In this document: piece after piece, positions 42,377 to 51,133 of the stretch
Position numbering within the stretch: position 1 is the first letter of the stretch
How the letters are laid out: each line of letters starts with the position of its first letter
Source: Rufibacter psychrotolerans
Lineage (GTDB): Bacteria > Bacteroidota > Bacteroidia > Cytophagales > Hymenobacteraceae
Length of the DNA stretch: 64,000 bases
Assembly (NCBI RefSeq): GCF_016924645.1
Contig: NZ_JAFFJV010000019.1
Location: forward strand, 1-64,000
Reading direction: 5' to 3'
Notes under the pieces: model-generated
What the model saw: the letters and a program-made list of their open reading frames with translations, nothing else
What the model was told of the DNA's origin: nothing
The model's database searches: none
Made by a program: the position numbers and the translations under genes

Positions 42377-44173
42377 TTAGTCAGGGTTGGCGCTCAGGGC
42401 CAACTGGTAGGCGCGTTCATAGTGCACCAGCAGTTTTTTCCAGTCAAACATTTCAGACAAGCCCTCTACTTTGTTGCGCTGGGTAATGCGCTCGCGGCGG
42501 CTCATCTCCACGTAGTCCATCATGTGGCGGGCCAGTTGCTCAGCCGAGGAGTCAAAGCTGCGCTCGTGCCGGTCAATTACGTAGATACCCTTGTCGGTGT
42601 GCTTCTTGATGTTCTTCTTCACGTAGTCCCCGAAACCCGAAAGGTCACTGGTCACGGCCGGAATTCCGCTAGCCACGCACTCCAGCGGGGTGTAGCCCCA
42701 CGGCTCATAGTAGCTGGGGAACACGCCCAAATGGCAGCCGCGCACAAACTGCCCGTACTCCATCCCGAACAGCGGGTTGGTAGGCGAGATAAAATCGGGG
42801 TGGTAGACTACTTTCACGCGGTCATCGGCGTTGTTCACCAGGTTGGAGCTGCGCAGGAAATGCAGAATCTCGTCAGACTGGTCGTTGACCAGGTTGTGGG
42901 TAACCACCGGCGGCAACTGGTGCGTCTTCCACGACTGGATGGTACGGCGGTAGCGCAGTTTCCAGTAGTCCTCTACAAAGTCGTTGAGCTGCGGCAACTT
43001 GTGCTCGCTGCTGGTGGCGGCCTCGTAGAACAGGCGCTCCCCTACCTGGTCTTTGATAGCCTCGCAGGTTTCCTGAATCTCCTCCATCAGGGCTTTGGAG
43101 TGCAGTACCCCGGGGTTGATGGAGTAGAACGGCTGCTTGGTCACGAAGAACATCACCACGGTCATGTCGCTCTTGGCCTGCTTCATGCGGTGGTTCAGGC
43201 GGGCCAGGGCCTCCAGGGTAAGGTCGAAGCCCTTGTTGCGGTACTCAAACCTACCCGAGGTGAAGAAGTACACGGTCTTCTCCAGGTCAAAGGGGAAACT
43301 CTGGAAGAAGTGCCCCATCACAAACCGGTGGATGCGTTTCTTGTAGGTAAGGTGCAGGTTCTGAAACTCGTGCATGGCGGTGAACCGCCGGATGTTCAAG
43401 CCGTTGGGCAGCACCGTATCCGGAATCCGGTCCAGCAGGTAGATGCACTCCCGCACGGTGACCTCGCTCACGGTGGTGAACACGTGGGCCCCGTGGGCCG
43501 CGGCCCGCTCAATGGACACCGCCGGCTCAATGTTGAAATGCTGCGCCTCGTGCTGCCAGTCTACCGAGGTAAGCTGGTCGTAGAAGTTGGGATCGTTCAT
43601 GGCCAGGTAGCGGCCCAGCAGGGTGGCGTGCGTGGTGAACACGATCTTCACGGGCACCTGCTCGCGGCGCAAGTCCGGAATGGGCGACCCGACCATCCAC
43701 TCGTGGAAGTGCGCCACCACCTGCGTCTTCTGCGACAGCAAGGTGACGTAGCGCTTTACCTGCTGCCCAAAGGCCAGCACCTGGTTCAGCAATTCCTCGT
43801 TGGAGGTAGGAATCTGGTGGTTCTCCCACAGAAAGTACTTGATCTCGCCCAGCAGGTTGTACGCGCTGTACGGGTTTATGAGCACGATGCGGGGCCTGCC
43901 CGTCACCAACCAGGTACCGTAATAACACTCTACCCCTTGCGCCCGCAGTTCCAGCACGGCCTGCCCGTAGGCGTCTGAGTAATCCTCGGAGGGCTCAAAC
44001 TCGTTGGCCGCCTGCTGCGGGAAGTAAGGACCAATGAGGCAGTATTGGTCTCCCCAGTACTCAATCATGGCCGGCACTTTGGAGCGGATTACCGTGTAGA
44101 TTCCACCTACTTGGTTACACGCTTCCCAGGCTATTTCCAGAAGATGCGGAGAAGCAGAAGTAGTTTGTTGCAT
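42377..44173 (-). CDS. Glycogen synthase, GT3 (eukaryote-like) family
   Basis: A 598-residue GT3-family synthase. Family marks are HLLEIAWEACNQVGGIYTVIRSKVP at the start, VVAHFHEWMVG near 155, VSIERAAAHGAHVFTTVSEVT near 228-248, GRFEYRNKGFDLTLEALARL near 310, and the E-x7-E block FPSYYEPWGYTPLECVASGIPAV near 490. GT3 synthases are the animal and fungal type, using UDP-glucose; in Bacteroidota they are a known but distinctive alternative to GlgA (GT5). It would build the alpha-1,4 chain that the branching enzyme then branches. No glgC is in the window, consistent with UDP-glucose use. Confidence 0.92.
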   Translation of the reverse strand: MQQTTSASPHLLEIAWEACNQVGGIYTVIRSKVPAMIEYWGDQYCLIGPYFPQQAANEFEPSEDYSDAYGQAVLELRAQGVECYYGTWLVTGRPRIVLINPYSAYNLLGEIKYFLWENHQIPTSNEELLNQVLAFGQQVKRYVTLLSQKTQVVAHFHEWMVGSPIPDLRREQVPVKIVFTTHATLLGRYLAMNDPNFYDQLTSVDWQHEAQHFNIEPAVSIERAAAHGAHVFTTVSEVTVRECIYLLDRIPDTVLPNGLNIRRFTAMHEFQNLHLTYKKRIHRFVMGHFFQSFPFDLEKTVYFFTSGRFEYRNKGFDLTLEALARLNHRMKQAKSDMTVVMFFVTKQPFYSINPGVLHSKALMEEIQETCEAIKDQVGERLFYEAATSSEHKLPQLNDFVEDYWKLRYRRTIQSWKTHQLPPVVTHNLVNDQSDEILHFLRSSNLVNNADDRVKVVYHPDFISPTNPLFGMEYGQFVRGCHLGVFPSYYEPWGYTPLECVASGIPAVTSDLSGFGDYVKKNIKKHTDKGIYVIDRHERSFDSSAEQLARHMMDYVEMSRRERITQRNKVEGLSEMFDWKKLLVHYERAYQLALSANPD

Positions 44174-44369
44174 GGGAGGTCATTTTTCAGCTATTTTACT
44201 CAAATTCGCCTAAAACGGATATAGAAAAAGCTATTTATTTAAACTTTTTCCTTTTCCATCTTCTCCCTCCTGTCACTCTCCTCTCTAATCAGCTATTACT
44301 CAAGCACAAACCAACTTTTATAACGTACGTTGCTCCTGCCTGAGCAGAAGTAAACCAGCAGCACTCCCT

Positions 44370-44404
44370 GTTTTCAGACTGAAATCAAGGTTTCACTCCT
44401 AAAC
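44370..44404. repeat. 36-nt palindrome family, heavily degenerate copy
   Basis: GTTTTCAGAC at the left and CACTCCTAAAC at the right match the family ends over 35 nt. It lies in the 873-nt space 44174-45046, of which the only plausible gene is the small ORF at 44497-44685; nothing else is seen there. Confidence 0.35.
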
Positions 44405-44496
44405 CATTCATGCCAGTACACCGGGTAAGCGAAGCTATTCGCAGAGGAGACTTCTGCCAGCGCCTCGTAGATATACCCGTTGCTCCCTGAGCAGCT

Positions 44497-44685
44497 TCAA
44501 ACTCTGGAGCCTCTGCTTCGGTATCTGTTCTTGAGGATGATGGTTATGGCGAAAAGCAATGGTAATCCTGTAAGGATGCCCCCTAATACCGGGTCCTGGC
44601 TTAAAAATCTGCCGGCAGCAAAACCCGCCAACAACAGGCCCAGCATAACCAAAATAACTTGCCCATCTCTCAGCCGTGTTCTCAT
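44497..44685 (-). CDS. Small predicted membrane protein
   Basis: A 62-residue ORF. Two hydrophobic segments (VILVMLGLLLAGFAAGRFL, about 10-28, and VLGGILTGLPLLFAITIIL, about 33-51) are separated by a short loop, with a basic tail NRYRSRGSRV. This looks like a two-helix inner-membrane protein rather than random translation. The ATG at 44685 is preferred over a GTG three codons upstream. Length alone leaves some doubt. Confidence 0.5.
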   Translation of the reverse strand: MRTRLRDGQVILVMLGLLLAGFAAGRFLSQDPVLGGILTGLPLLFAITIILKNRYRSRGSRV

Positions 44686-45046
44686 AACGTGCACTTCAGC
44701 TAATTGACAAATAGTATTTTTCAGCCGTAATATAAGACGTTACCGGTAAGAATTCTAAAGAAAGTTTGGTTTTTTAATCAAATTCGCTCTTTCATCCTCT
44801 TAAACTTACAGATTTAGCATACCGGGTTAGGGCCACAAATTCAGTTCTTTAAGGTTAGACAAAATACCCGGGGTCTAAAGCGCAGAAACAAAAAGTAGGC
44901 AAACGGAAGTATAAGCATGTTTACTGCTGATTTCTTACCCACTTAACTGGGTTTTTGCCTTACCTTTTGCAAAAAGGCACAAATCAGCAGCCAGCTAAAA
45001 GAAAGTGCCTTTATACTAAGAGTAGTTAAACCAAACCTAGTTCTAT

Positions 45047-45478
45047 ATGAGCATTGTTTATGAAGGACACGTGATCTGGGCGCAAGTAGACGCCAACATG
45101 CACCTGCGCCACTCTGCCTATGCCGATTTTGCCGCCCAGGCCCGTATCTCCATGCTGGAGGGGCTGGGCCTTGATTTCAGGGTTTTCCAGAAGCTGCAGC
45201 TGGGCCCCATCCTGTTCCGGGAAGAGCTGCAGTACCTGCGCGAGGTAGGCCTCAATAACACCATCCAGATCCATTCCTGGCTCACCAAGGCTCGGCCCGA
45301 TGGTTCGCGCTGGTCCATCCGCCACGAACTTCACCGGGGCGATGGCGTGAAGGCGGCCGTGATCCAGGTAGACGGCGCCTGGATAGACCTGGCCCGGCGC
45401 AAACTAGGTGCCCTGCCCCCGGAGCTGGCCCAAAAGTTCATGGAGCTGCCCCGCACCGAGGACTTCGTACTGGAGTAG
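45047..45478 (+). CDS. Acyl-CoA thioesterase, hotdog fold (4HBT)
   Basis: A 143-residue protein of the YbgC/FadM-like group. The active-site motif VDANMHLRHSAYADFAAQARI (Asp at about residue 15 and the following HxRH segment) is typical of 4-hydroxybenzoyl-CoA thioesterases. It continues with LGPILFREELQYLREVGLNNTIQI. It hydrolyses acyl-CoA thioesters; the chain-length preference is unknown. Transcribed alone. Confidence 0.87.
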   Translation: MSIVYEGHVIWAQVDANMHLRHSAYADFAAQARISMLEGLGLDFRVFQKLQLGPILFREELQYLREVGLNNTIQIHSWLTKARPDGSRWSIRHELHRGDGVKAAVIQVDGAWIDLARRKLGALPPELAQKFMELPRTEDFVLE

Positions 45479-45486
45479 CCCTTGCC

Positions 45487-45553
45487 GTTTCGGAGCCCTT
45501 TTTACCAAAACAAGCCCAAAGAAAGCCGGCTCTTTACAGCGCGGGCTTTTTTT
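45487..45553 (+). terminator. Degenerate 36-nt palindrome plus T-run after thioesterase gene
   Basis: A family-like unit (45487-45522, GTTTCGGAGC...AAGCCCAAAG) has lost most pairing. An imperfect stem AAAGCC (45522) with GGCTTT (45544) followed by TTTTTT can act as the actual terminator. Confidence 0.5.
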
Positions 45554-45583
45554 TAATGTGGCTGGCGTTTATAATTTAGGGGC

Positions 45584-47173
45584 ATGAAAAACCTAGTACG
45601 TACTTCCCTCACCCGGTACAAACCCAGTACCCCCAAGCTCTTTTTCTTCAGTTTGCTGGTGGCCACGCAGGTGGGCTTCGCCCAGTCCAAAGACCCCGTG
45701 GTGCAAGGCATCGTCAAAGAAGCCAACGAGAACTCCCAGCTGGAGCCCCTGGCGCACGAACTCATGGATGTGATTGGTCCGCGGTTGGTGGGCTCGCCCC
45801 AGATGCAGCAAGCCCATGACTGGGCCGTGGCCAAGTACAAAGGCTGGGGCATCAGCGCCCGCAACGAGAAGTGGGGCGAGTGGCGCGGCTGGCAGCGCGG
45901 CGTCACCCACATTGACATGGTACACCCCTGGGTGAAAACCCTGGAGGGCATGCAACTGGCCTGGAGCCCCAGCACCAAGGCCAAAGGCGTGACCGCCGAA
46001 ACCATCCTCCTGCCCGATGTGACCGATTCCCTTGCTTTCCAGAAGTGGCTGCCCGCCGTGAAAGGCAAGTTTGTGCTCATCTCCATGCCTCAGCCCACCG
46101 GCCGGCCCGACTACAACTGGCAGGAATTTGCCACCAAGAAATCGTTTGAGAAGATGAAGCAGGAGCGCACCGCCCTCACCGAGGCCTGGCGCGAGCGCCT
46201 GCGCAAAACCGGGCACACCGCGCGCACCCTGCCCGTGGCCCTGGAGAAAGCCGGCGCGGCCGGGGTGGTCATGTCTAACTGGTCTTCGGGCTTTGGCGTG
46301 AACAAGATCTTCAGCGCCTATACCAAAAAAATCCCTACCGTAGATGTGTCGCTGGAAGATTACGGCCTGCTGTACCGCCTGAGCGAGTCTGGCCAGAAGC
46401 CGAAGATCACCGTGCGGGCCGAATCGCAGGAAAAAGGCAAGGTACCCACCTTTAACACCATCGCGGAGATCAAAGGCACCCAGAAACCCGACGAATACGT
46501 GATCCTGTCGGCTCACTTTGACTCCTGGAACGGGGGCACCGGCGCCACCGACAACGGAACCGGCACCCTGGTGATGATGGAGGCCATGCGCATTCTTAAA
46601 AAGCTCTACCCCAACCCTAAGCGTACCATCCTGGTGGGCCACTGGGGCAGCGAGGAACAAGGCCTGAACGGCTCCCGCGCCTTTGTGGAGGATCACCCCG
46701 AGATTGTGAAGAACCTGCAGGCCCTGTTCAACCAGGACAACGGCACCGGCCGGGTGGTGAACATCTCTGGCCAGGGCTTCCTGCATTCCTATGACTACAT
46801 CAACCGCTGGTTGTCGCAGGTGCCGCAGGAGATACGGCAGCACATTGAGACCAACTTCCCGGGCACTCCGGGCGCGGGCGGCTCTGACTTCGCTTCCTTC
46901 GTGGCGGCGGGCGCACCGGCCTTCTCGCTGAGCTCGCTGAGCTGGTCGTACGGCACCTACACCTGGCACACCAACCGTGACACCTATGACAAGATTGTGT
47001 TTGACGATGTGCGCAACAACGCCATCCTGACGGCGATCCTGGCGTACATGGCCAGCGAAGACCCGGCCAAAACCTCACGCGAGCGCATTGTGCTGCCCGT
47101 GAACCCCAGAACGGGTGAGCCTACCACCTGGCCGGCCCTTAGAAGCCCAACCCGCCAGGGCGGCCTGGACTAA
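45584..47173 (+). CDS. M28-family metallopeptidase, secreted
   Basis: A 529-residue protein with a signal peptide (LFFFSLLVATQVGFAQ, preceded by a basic N-region). A PA-like insert lies before the M28 domain. Zinc ligands are visible: His311 in SAHFDSW, Asp323 in GATDNGTG, Glu357/Glu358 in GSEEQGLNGSRAF, and a distal His462 in YTWHTNRDTY. It is a di-zinc aminopeptidase or carboxypeptidase of the periplasm or outside. It is transcribed toward the M1 gene, from which it is separated by a repeat and a terminator. Confidence 0.9.
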   Translation: MKNLVRTSLTRYKPSTPKLFFFSLLVATQVGFAQSKDPVVQGIVKEANENSQLEPLAHELMDVIGPRLVGSPQMQQAHDWAVAKYKGWGISARNEKWGEWRGWQRGVTHIDMVHPWVKTLEGMQLAWSPSTKAKGVTAETILLPDVTDSLAFQKWLPAVKGKFVLISMPQPTGRPDYNWQEFATKKSFEKMKQERTALTEAWRERLRKTGHTARTLPVALEKAGAAGVVMSNWSSGFGVNKIFSAYTKKIPTVDVSLEDYGLLYRLSESGQKPKITVRAESQEKGKVPTFNTIAEIKGTQKPDEYVILSAHFDSWNGGTGATDNGTGTLVMMEAMRILKKLYPNPKRTILVGHWGSEEQGLNGSRAFVEDHPEIVKNLQALFNQDNGTGRVVNISGQGFLHSYDYINRWLSQVPQEIRQHIETNFPGTPGAGGSDFASFVAAGAPAFSLSSLSWSYGTYTWHTNRDTYDKIVFDDVRNNAILTAILAYMASEDPAKTSRERIVLPVNPRTGEPTTWPALRSPTRQGGLD

Positions 47174-47213
47174 GGTTCGCGCCCTCTAGGTTGATCGCCT
47201 CTTCCGCTACCCA

Positions 47214-47247
47214 TTTTGGGCCTGTTTCGTGAAAAAAGGCCCAAAAC
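47214..47247. repeat. 36-nt palindrome family, copy after M28 gene
   Basis: TTTTGGGCCT (47214-47223) pairs with AGGCCCAAAA (47238-47247). The unit is 35 nt (47213-47247), one shorter than the norm. Confidence 0.78.
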
Positions 47248-47275
47248 AGACCAGGTGGTTGGGAAATCACCCAAC

Positions 47276-47321
47276 AAAAAACTGCCTGCCTCCAGACGGT
47301 AATGTCTCTGAGGCAGGCAGT
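47276..47321 (-). terminator. Terminator of the M1 peptidase gene
   Basis: ACTGCCTGCCTC (47281-47292) pairs exactly with GAGGCAGGCAGT (47310-47321); AGAC/GTCT in the loop can extend it. On the minus strand a T-run follows. It lies 45 nt beyond the M1 stop codon. Confidence 0.85.
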
Positions 47322-47366
47322 CCTGTTTTAGGGGCAAAGCCCAGTTTGATTGCAGTATCTAACTCC

Positions 47367-49025
47367 TTACTGCACGCGCCGGGCGGTCACGTAAAAATTT
47401 GGGTCAACCTTCACGTCTGAGGCTCCTGCGGGAAGGGCCGCTTTCTTCCAGGTGGTGGCCACGGGCTTCAGCCATTGTTCTTTGCCGCCTATGGTCACCT
47501 TCACCGACAGGTCGAAGCCGGGCACGCAGTTCCGCCAGCGGTATAGCACCTGCCTGCCCTCCAGTTTGTACTCCAGTTCCGGGATCTGCACGGTGCGGAG
47601 GTACTGGTCAAAAAACGGCGTCAGTTTCAGGCCGGTTTGGGCGCTGATGTACTTTTCCACCTGCTGGGTAGTCACGGTCTGGTGGTAGAATTCCTGGTTT
47701 AGGCCCCGGAGCAGTTTTCGCCACCTGGCGTCATCGTTTACCACCTGCCGGAGGGTGTGCAGCATGTTAGCGCCTTTGTAGTACATGTCACCGGAGCCGC
47801 TGGCATTCACGTGGTACGGACCAATGATGGGGCGGTCGTTCCGGATGTTTTGCCGGGTGCCCCGCACGTACTCGGCGCCAGCCTGCTTGCCGAAGTAGTA
47901 CTCCACGAACAAGTTCTCTGAGTAAGCGGTAAAGCTCTCGTGGATCCACATGTCGGCAATGTCTTTGTAGGTGATGTTGTTGGCGAACCACTCATGCCCG
48001 CTCTCGTGCACAATGATAAAGTCGAACTTGAGGCCCCAGCCGGTGCCGCTCAGGTCGCGGCCCAGGTAGCCGTTCTGGTACCGGTTGCCGTACGTGACCG
48101 AACTCTGGTGCTCCATGCCCAGGTACGGCACCTCCACCAGTTTAAAGCCGTCTTCATAGAACGGATACGGCCCGAACCAGTGCTCAAAGGCCTTTAGCAT
48201 GCGGGGCACCTCCTTGAACTGCTGCCGGGCTTTCTCCAGGTTATCGCGCAGGACGTAGTAAGAGCAGTCCAGGGAGCCCTTCTCGCCCGCATACGTTTCT
48301 GAGAAGTGCACGTAGTCACCAATGTTCACGTTGACTCCGTAGTTGTTGATGGGGTTGGTGACGGCCCAGTGGAAGGTTTTGGTACCGTCTGCGTGCGGCT
48401 CTACCTGCCGCAGGCGCCCGTTGGACACGTTGGTCAGATTTCCGGGCACCCGCACCCTGATCATCATGCTGTCGGGCTCGTCGTACATGTGGTCTTTGCA
48501 GGGCCACCACAGGCTGGCCCCGTCGCCCTGGCAGGAAGTGGCAATGAAGGGATTGCCCCTGGCGTCTTTCTGCCAGGTGACGCCCCCGCTCCAGGGCGGG
48601 TTTGTGCTCACCTTCGGCTTGCCGCCGTAGTGCACCTCCACGGTTTGCAGCGAGCCCGGCGTTTGCCGCTCCACCAACTCCACCAGCCAGGCGTTGCCGT
48701 CTTGCCGTACCTTTAGCTTCTGGCCGTTCTGCACCACCTGCTCCACCCGCATAGGTGCCTGCAGATCAAGCTGCATGACCTGTTTGGGCTCCAATACTTT
48801 GTACCGGATCAGGTTTACCCCGCGCATGGTGCTGTCCTGAGGGATTACCTGCAGGCGCAGGTCATAGTGCACCAGGTCCCACCAGGCGCGTTCGGGCGTG
48901 ATGGAGCCCCGCAGCGTATCTTGCCGGGTAAAGGTTTGGGACGGCTGGGCCTGCGCAGCGACAGCCCCCAGGAGCAGGAAAAGCAAGCCTGACCAGCCCT
49001 TTTTCCAAAAATTGCGGTAATTCAT
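47367..49025 (-). CDS. M1-family metallopeptidase, secreted
   Basis: A 552-residue aminopeptidase-type protein. The signal peptide is MNYRNFWKKGWSGLLFLLLGAVAAQA. The zinc site is HESGH (His340-Glu341-...-His344) with the third ligand Glu363 in WIHESF, the HExxH-x18-E signature of M1. Upstream is FIATSCQGDGASLWWPCKDH, the usual substrate-loop region. The ATG at 49025 starts the signal peptide; a longer reading frame upstream is not supported. It is shorter than aminopeptidase N because it lacks the C-terminal superhelix, as many bacterial M1 proteins do. Confidence 0.9.
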   Translation of the reverse strand: MNYRNFWKKGWSGLLFLLLGAVAAQAQPSQTFTRQDTLRGSITPERAWWDLVHYDLRLQVIPQDSTMRGVNLIRYKVLEPKQVMQLDLQAPMRVEQVVQNGQKLKVRQDGNAWLVELVERQTPGSLQTVEVHYGGKPKVSTNPPWSGGVTWQKDARGNPFIATSCQGDGASLWWPCKDHMYDEPDSMMIRVRVPGNLTNVSNGRLRQVEPHADGTKTFHWAVTNPINNYGVNVNIGDYVHFSETYAGEKGSLDCSYYVLRDNLEKARQQFKEVPRMLKAFEHWFGPYPFYEDGFKLVEVPYLGMEHQSSVTYGNRYQNGYLGRDLSGTGWGLKFDFIIVHESGHEWFANNITYKDIADMWIHESFTAYSENLFVEYYFGKQAGAEYVRGTRQNIRNDRPIIGPYHVNASGSGDMYYKGANMLHTLRQVVNDDARWRKLLRGLNQEFYHQTVTTQQVEKYISAQTGLKLTPFFDQYLRTVQIPELEYKLEGRQVLYRWRNCVPGFDLSVKVTIGGKEQWLKPVATTWKKAALPAGASDVKVDPNFYVTARRVQ

Positions 49026-49235
49026 AAAATGGTTCAAAGGTGAACAGGCTAAAGATAAAGCCCAGCGGCACAACTTTGATACCTCTGCCCTCTCCTAAGA
49101 GAAAATAAGTCCTGGTGTACTGGGAAGAGGACAGCACCATCAGAAAGAGCAGGGGGAGGCCTGTTAGGTAAATCACCCCCAATGACCCAAGCGCCTTCTT
49201 CCGTGAAAAGCCAGCCAGCTTGGTATTTAGAAAAT

Positions 49236-49271
49236 CATTTAGGCTTATTTCCTGAAAAACAGGCCAAAAAC
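49236..49271. repeat. 36-nt palindrome family, degenerate copy
   Basis: CATTTAGGCTTATTTCCTG then AAAAACAGGCC, a 36-nt unit with the centre and right half recognisable. The 386-nt gap 49026-49411 contains no gene. Confidence 0.5.
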
Positions 49272-49411
49272 GCCCATCTCAGGCGAAAGAGGAAGCTTAA
49301 AAGTTCAAATTCAGGAAGGTCAGCAAGAAAGGTGCCCAGCGGTGAGGTAGGAAAACCTGAGTGTGCAATGCTTCCTCCGTCCGCTGAATAGGTCTGTAGG
49401 CAGGCAGTGGC

Positions 49412-49984
49412 TTACCAATTGAAATCTACCAGAATCTGCACCTGCTCGGCTTCTGGTTTAGAAAGGCGGGTTACGGTGACTTTATCTTCTTCGTGGTAGT
49501 ACCTGGCAATTCCCCTGATGATGCCCACCGCCACGCCTGAGAGGCGGCGCTTGGAGTAATAGTCAATGACAAGCCGGTTTTTGTCCTGTTTGGTAACAGT
49601 TAACCGGGGGGGAGCCGTACGGCCGTCTTCCATGCGCACGGCCTTGTGCATCTTTTCCTCAGTGTAGAGTAGCATCTCATAGGTGCGCCACTCCGGCAGA
49701 AAGTACTTTTTGTACATCTGCAGCAGATCTGGCACCATAAACTCCCCGTATTGTTCCATTAAGTCATACACAGAATCGCCGGAGAACTCAGAAATCTGGT
49801 GCGCCAGGGCAAAAAGATCGTCGGTGGGGTACATCTCGTGCAATTGGTAGCCCGTGTTCTCCACCCCAGCCCCGGCCAGCACTTTTTCCCAAATGCCCGT
49901 CCCGTACGTGTGCTCCACAAAACGGTGCAACAGCACAAAAATGGAACCATGCATAAAGTCCTGAGCACTGCTCTGCTTTTCCAT
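49412..49984 (-). CDS. Stand-alone H-NOX (heme NO-binding, HNOB) protein
   Basis: A 190-residue protein matching the H-NOX fold. The proximal heme ligand is His113 (KMHKAV), followed by TAPPRLTV (Pro125-Pro126). The heme-propionate motif Y-x-S-x-R is present as Tyr142, Ser144, Arg146 (YYSKR). The N-terminus (MHGSIFVLLHRFVEHTYG) is the helical cap. H-NOX proteins bind NO or O2 through ferrous heme and pass the signal to a kinase or cyclase. Here no partner gene adjoins: neighbours are the M1 peptidase and tRNA genes. A start at Met11 would shorten it by ten residues. Confidence 0.88.
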   Translation of the reverse strand: MEKQSSAQDFMHGSIFVLLHRFVEHTYGTGIWEKVLAGAGVENTGYQLHEMYPTDDLFALAHQISEFSGDSVYDLMEQYGEFMVPDLLQMYKKYFLPEWRTYEMLLYTEEKMHKAVRMEDGRTAPPRLTVTKQDKNRLVIDYYSKRRLSGVAVGIIRGIARYYHEEDKVTVTRLSKPEAEQVQILVDFNW

Positions 49985-50436
49985 ATACTTCTGTGATTCA
50001 ATAGCTAATTTGTACAGTATATCTTTCTAGGACAGAGGCGCACCGGTGGTGCCCTACTCTGCTTTCTTTGCCCGTTGGGTGGCAACGTTGGCACACCTGC
50101 GGCAAAGGACCAGTATTTACGGGGGAAATAAACACGTGGATTTGGCTTAGCGCCTGTGGGCAAGCCAAGGGTACTTGTATTGAATTTGTAATAAATCTAA
50201 TGTACGGGTTTTCGCTCTATTTTAGAAAGAAACCGGTGAAACCAGCCCTGGCACTACCGGGCTGCGGGTTGGAATACGCTGGGGGAAAGGTACTCCTGGT
50301 AAGTTCCGCCGCCTCTGAAAACCAAAGCCTGGCTCTTAATCTGTTGCACCATCCGTTCAGGATTTTGCCATGTTTCAGGAAAAACAGCCCGAAAACAAAA
50401 AAAGGAGCCACAGATTACTCTGTAACTCCTTTTTAG
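49985..50436. other. Gene-free region with a degenerate palindrome
   Basis: No coding sequence is convincing in these 452 nt. A family-like 36-nt unit lies at 50361-50396 (GATTTTGCCATGTTTCAGG left half, AAAACAGCCC right half). The rest is the upstream region of the H-NOX gene and the 3' side of the tRNA cluster. Confidence 0.5.
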
Positions 50437-50510
50437 TGATCCCGTTTGGATTCGAACCAAAGACCTACTGCTTAGAAGGCAGTTGCTCTATCCAGCTGAG
50501 CTACGAGACC
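50437..50510 (-). tRNA. tRNA-Arg (anticodon TCT)
   Basis: A 74-nt cloverleaf on the minus strand. The acceptor stem pairs GGTCTCG with CGGGATC, the anticodon loop reads CTTCTAA, and the T-arm contains GGTTCGAATCC. CCA is not encoded. Confidence 0.95.
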
Positions 50511-50575
50511 ATCGAAACAAAAATGAGTAATGGAGAATGTCTTTGTAGTCATCCAACATTACTCATCTTTTTTCG

Positions 50576-50649
50576 TCGGGGTGGCAGGATTCGAACCTAC
50601 GACCTCCACATCCCAAATGTGGCGCGATACCGGGCTACGCTACACCCCG
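50576..50649 (-). tRNA. tRNA-Pro (anticodon TGG)
   Basis: A 74-nt cloverleaf on the minus strand. The acceptor stem is CGGGGTG with CACCCCG, the anticodon arm is CCACA-TTTGGGA-TGTGG, and the T-loop has GGTTCGAATCC. Confidence 0.95.
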
Positions 50650-50762
50650 AGTCCTGCAATTACCGGTAACCAACTTAACCAAACCTAACCTTTCCGGTGA
50701 ATTGCGGTGCAAAGATAAAAGAAGAAATTTTACTGTCAAAATTTATTTTTCAGAAAAATTTC

Positions 50763-50851
<89 letters not shown>

Positions 50852-51133
50852 GGGCAGCTCTTTCGGTTAAAGAGTGTGCAAATATAGCCTAACAAAAATG
50901 ACAATACCAAAGGCACCTGTAAAAAAATCTCTGCCTGCGGACGCAAAAACCAGCATCCTCTTCTTTCCCAACTGCTTAGAAGCTCATATTTTTTTCAAAT
51001 TTTTTGGGGCCCTCGTCGTTTCATGGGTGTTCCCCCAAGCATGCGGGGCAAGCGGCGGCGGCCCGCCCCAAAACGGCGTTTGCCGCTTTCTTTGTACCTT
51101 GCCTGAAATTTTTCAGCCAATCTTTCTCTGCCT

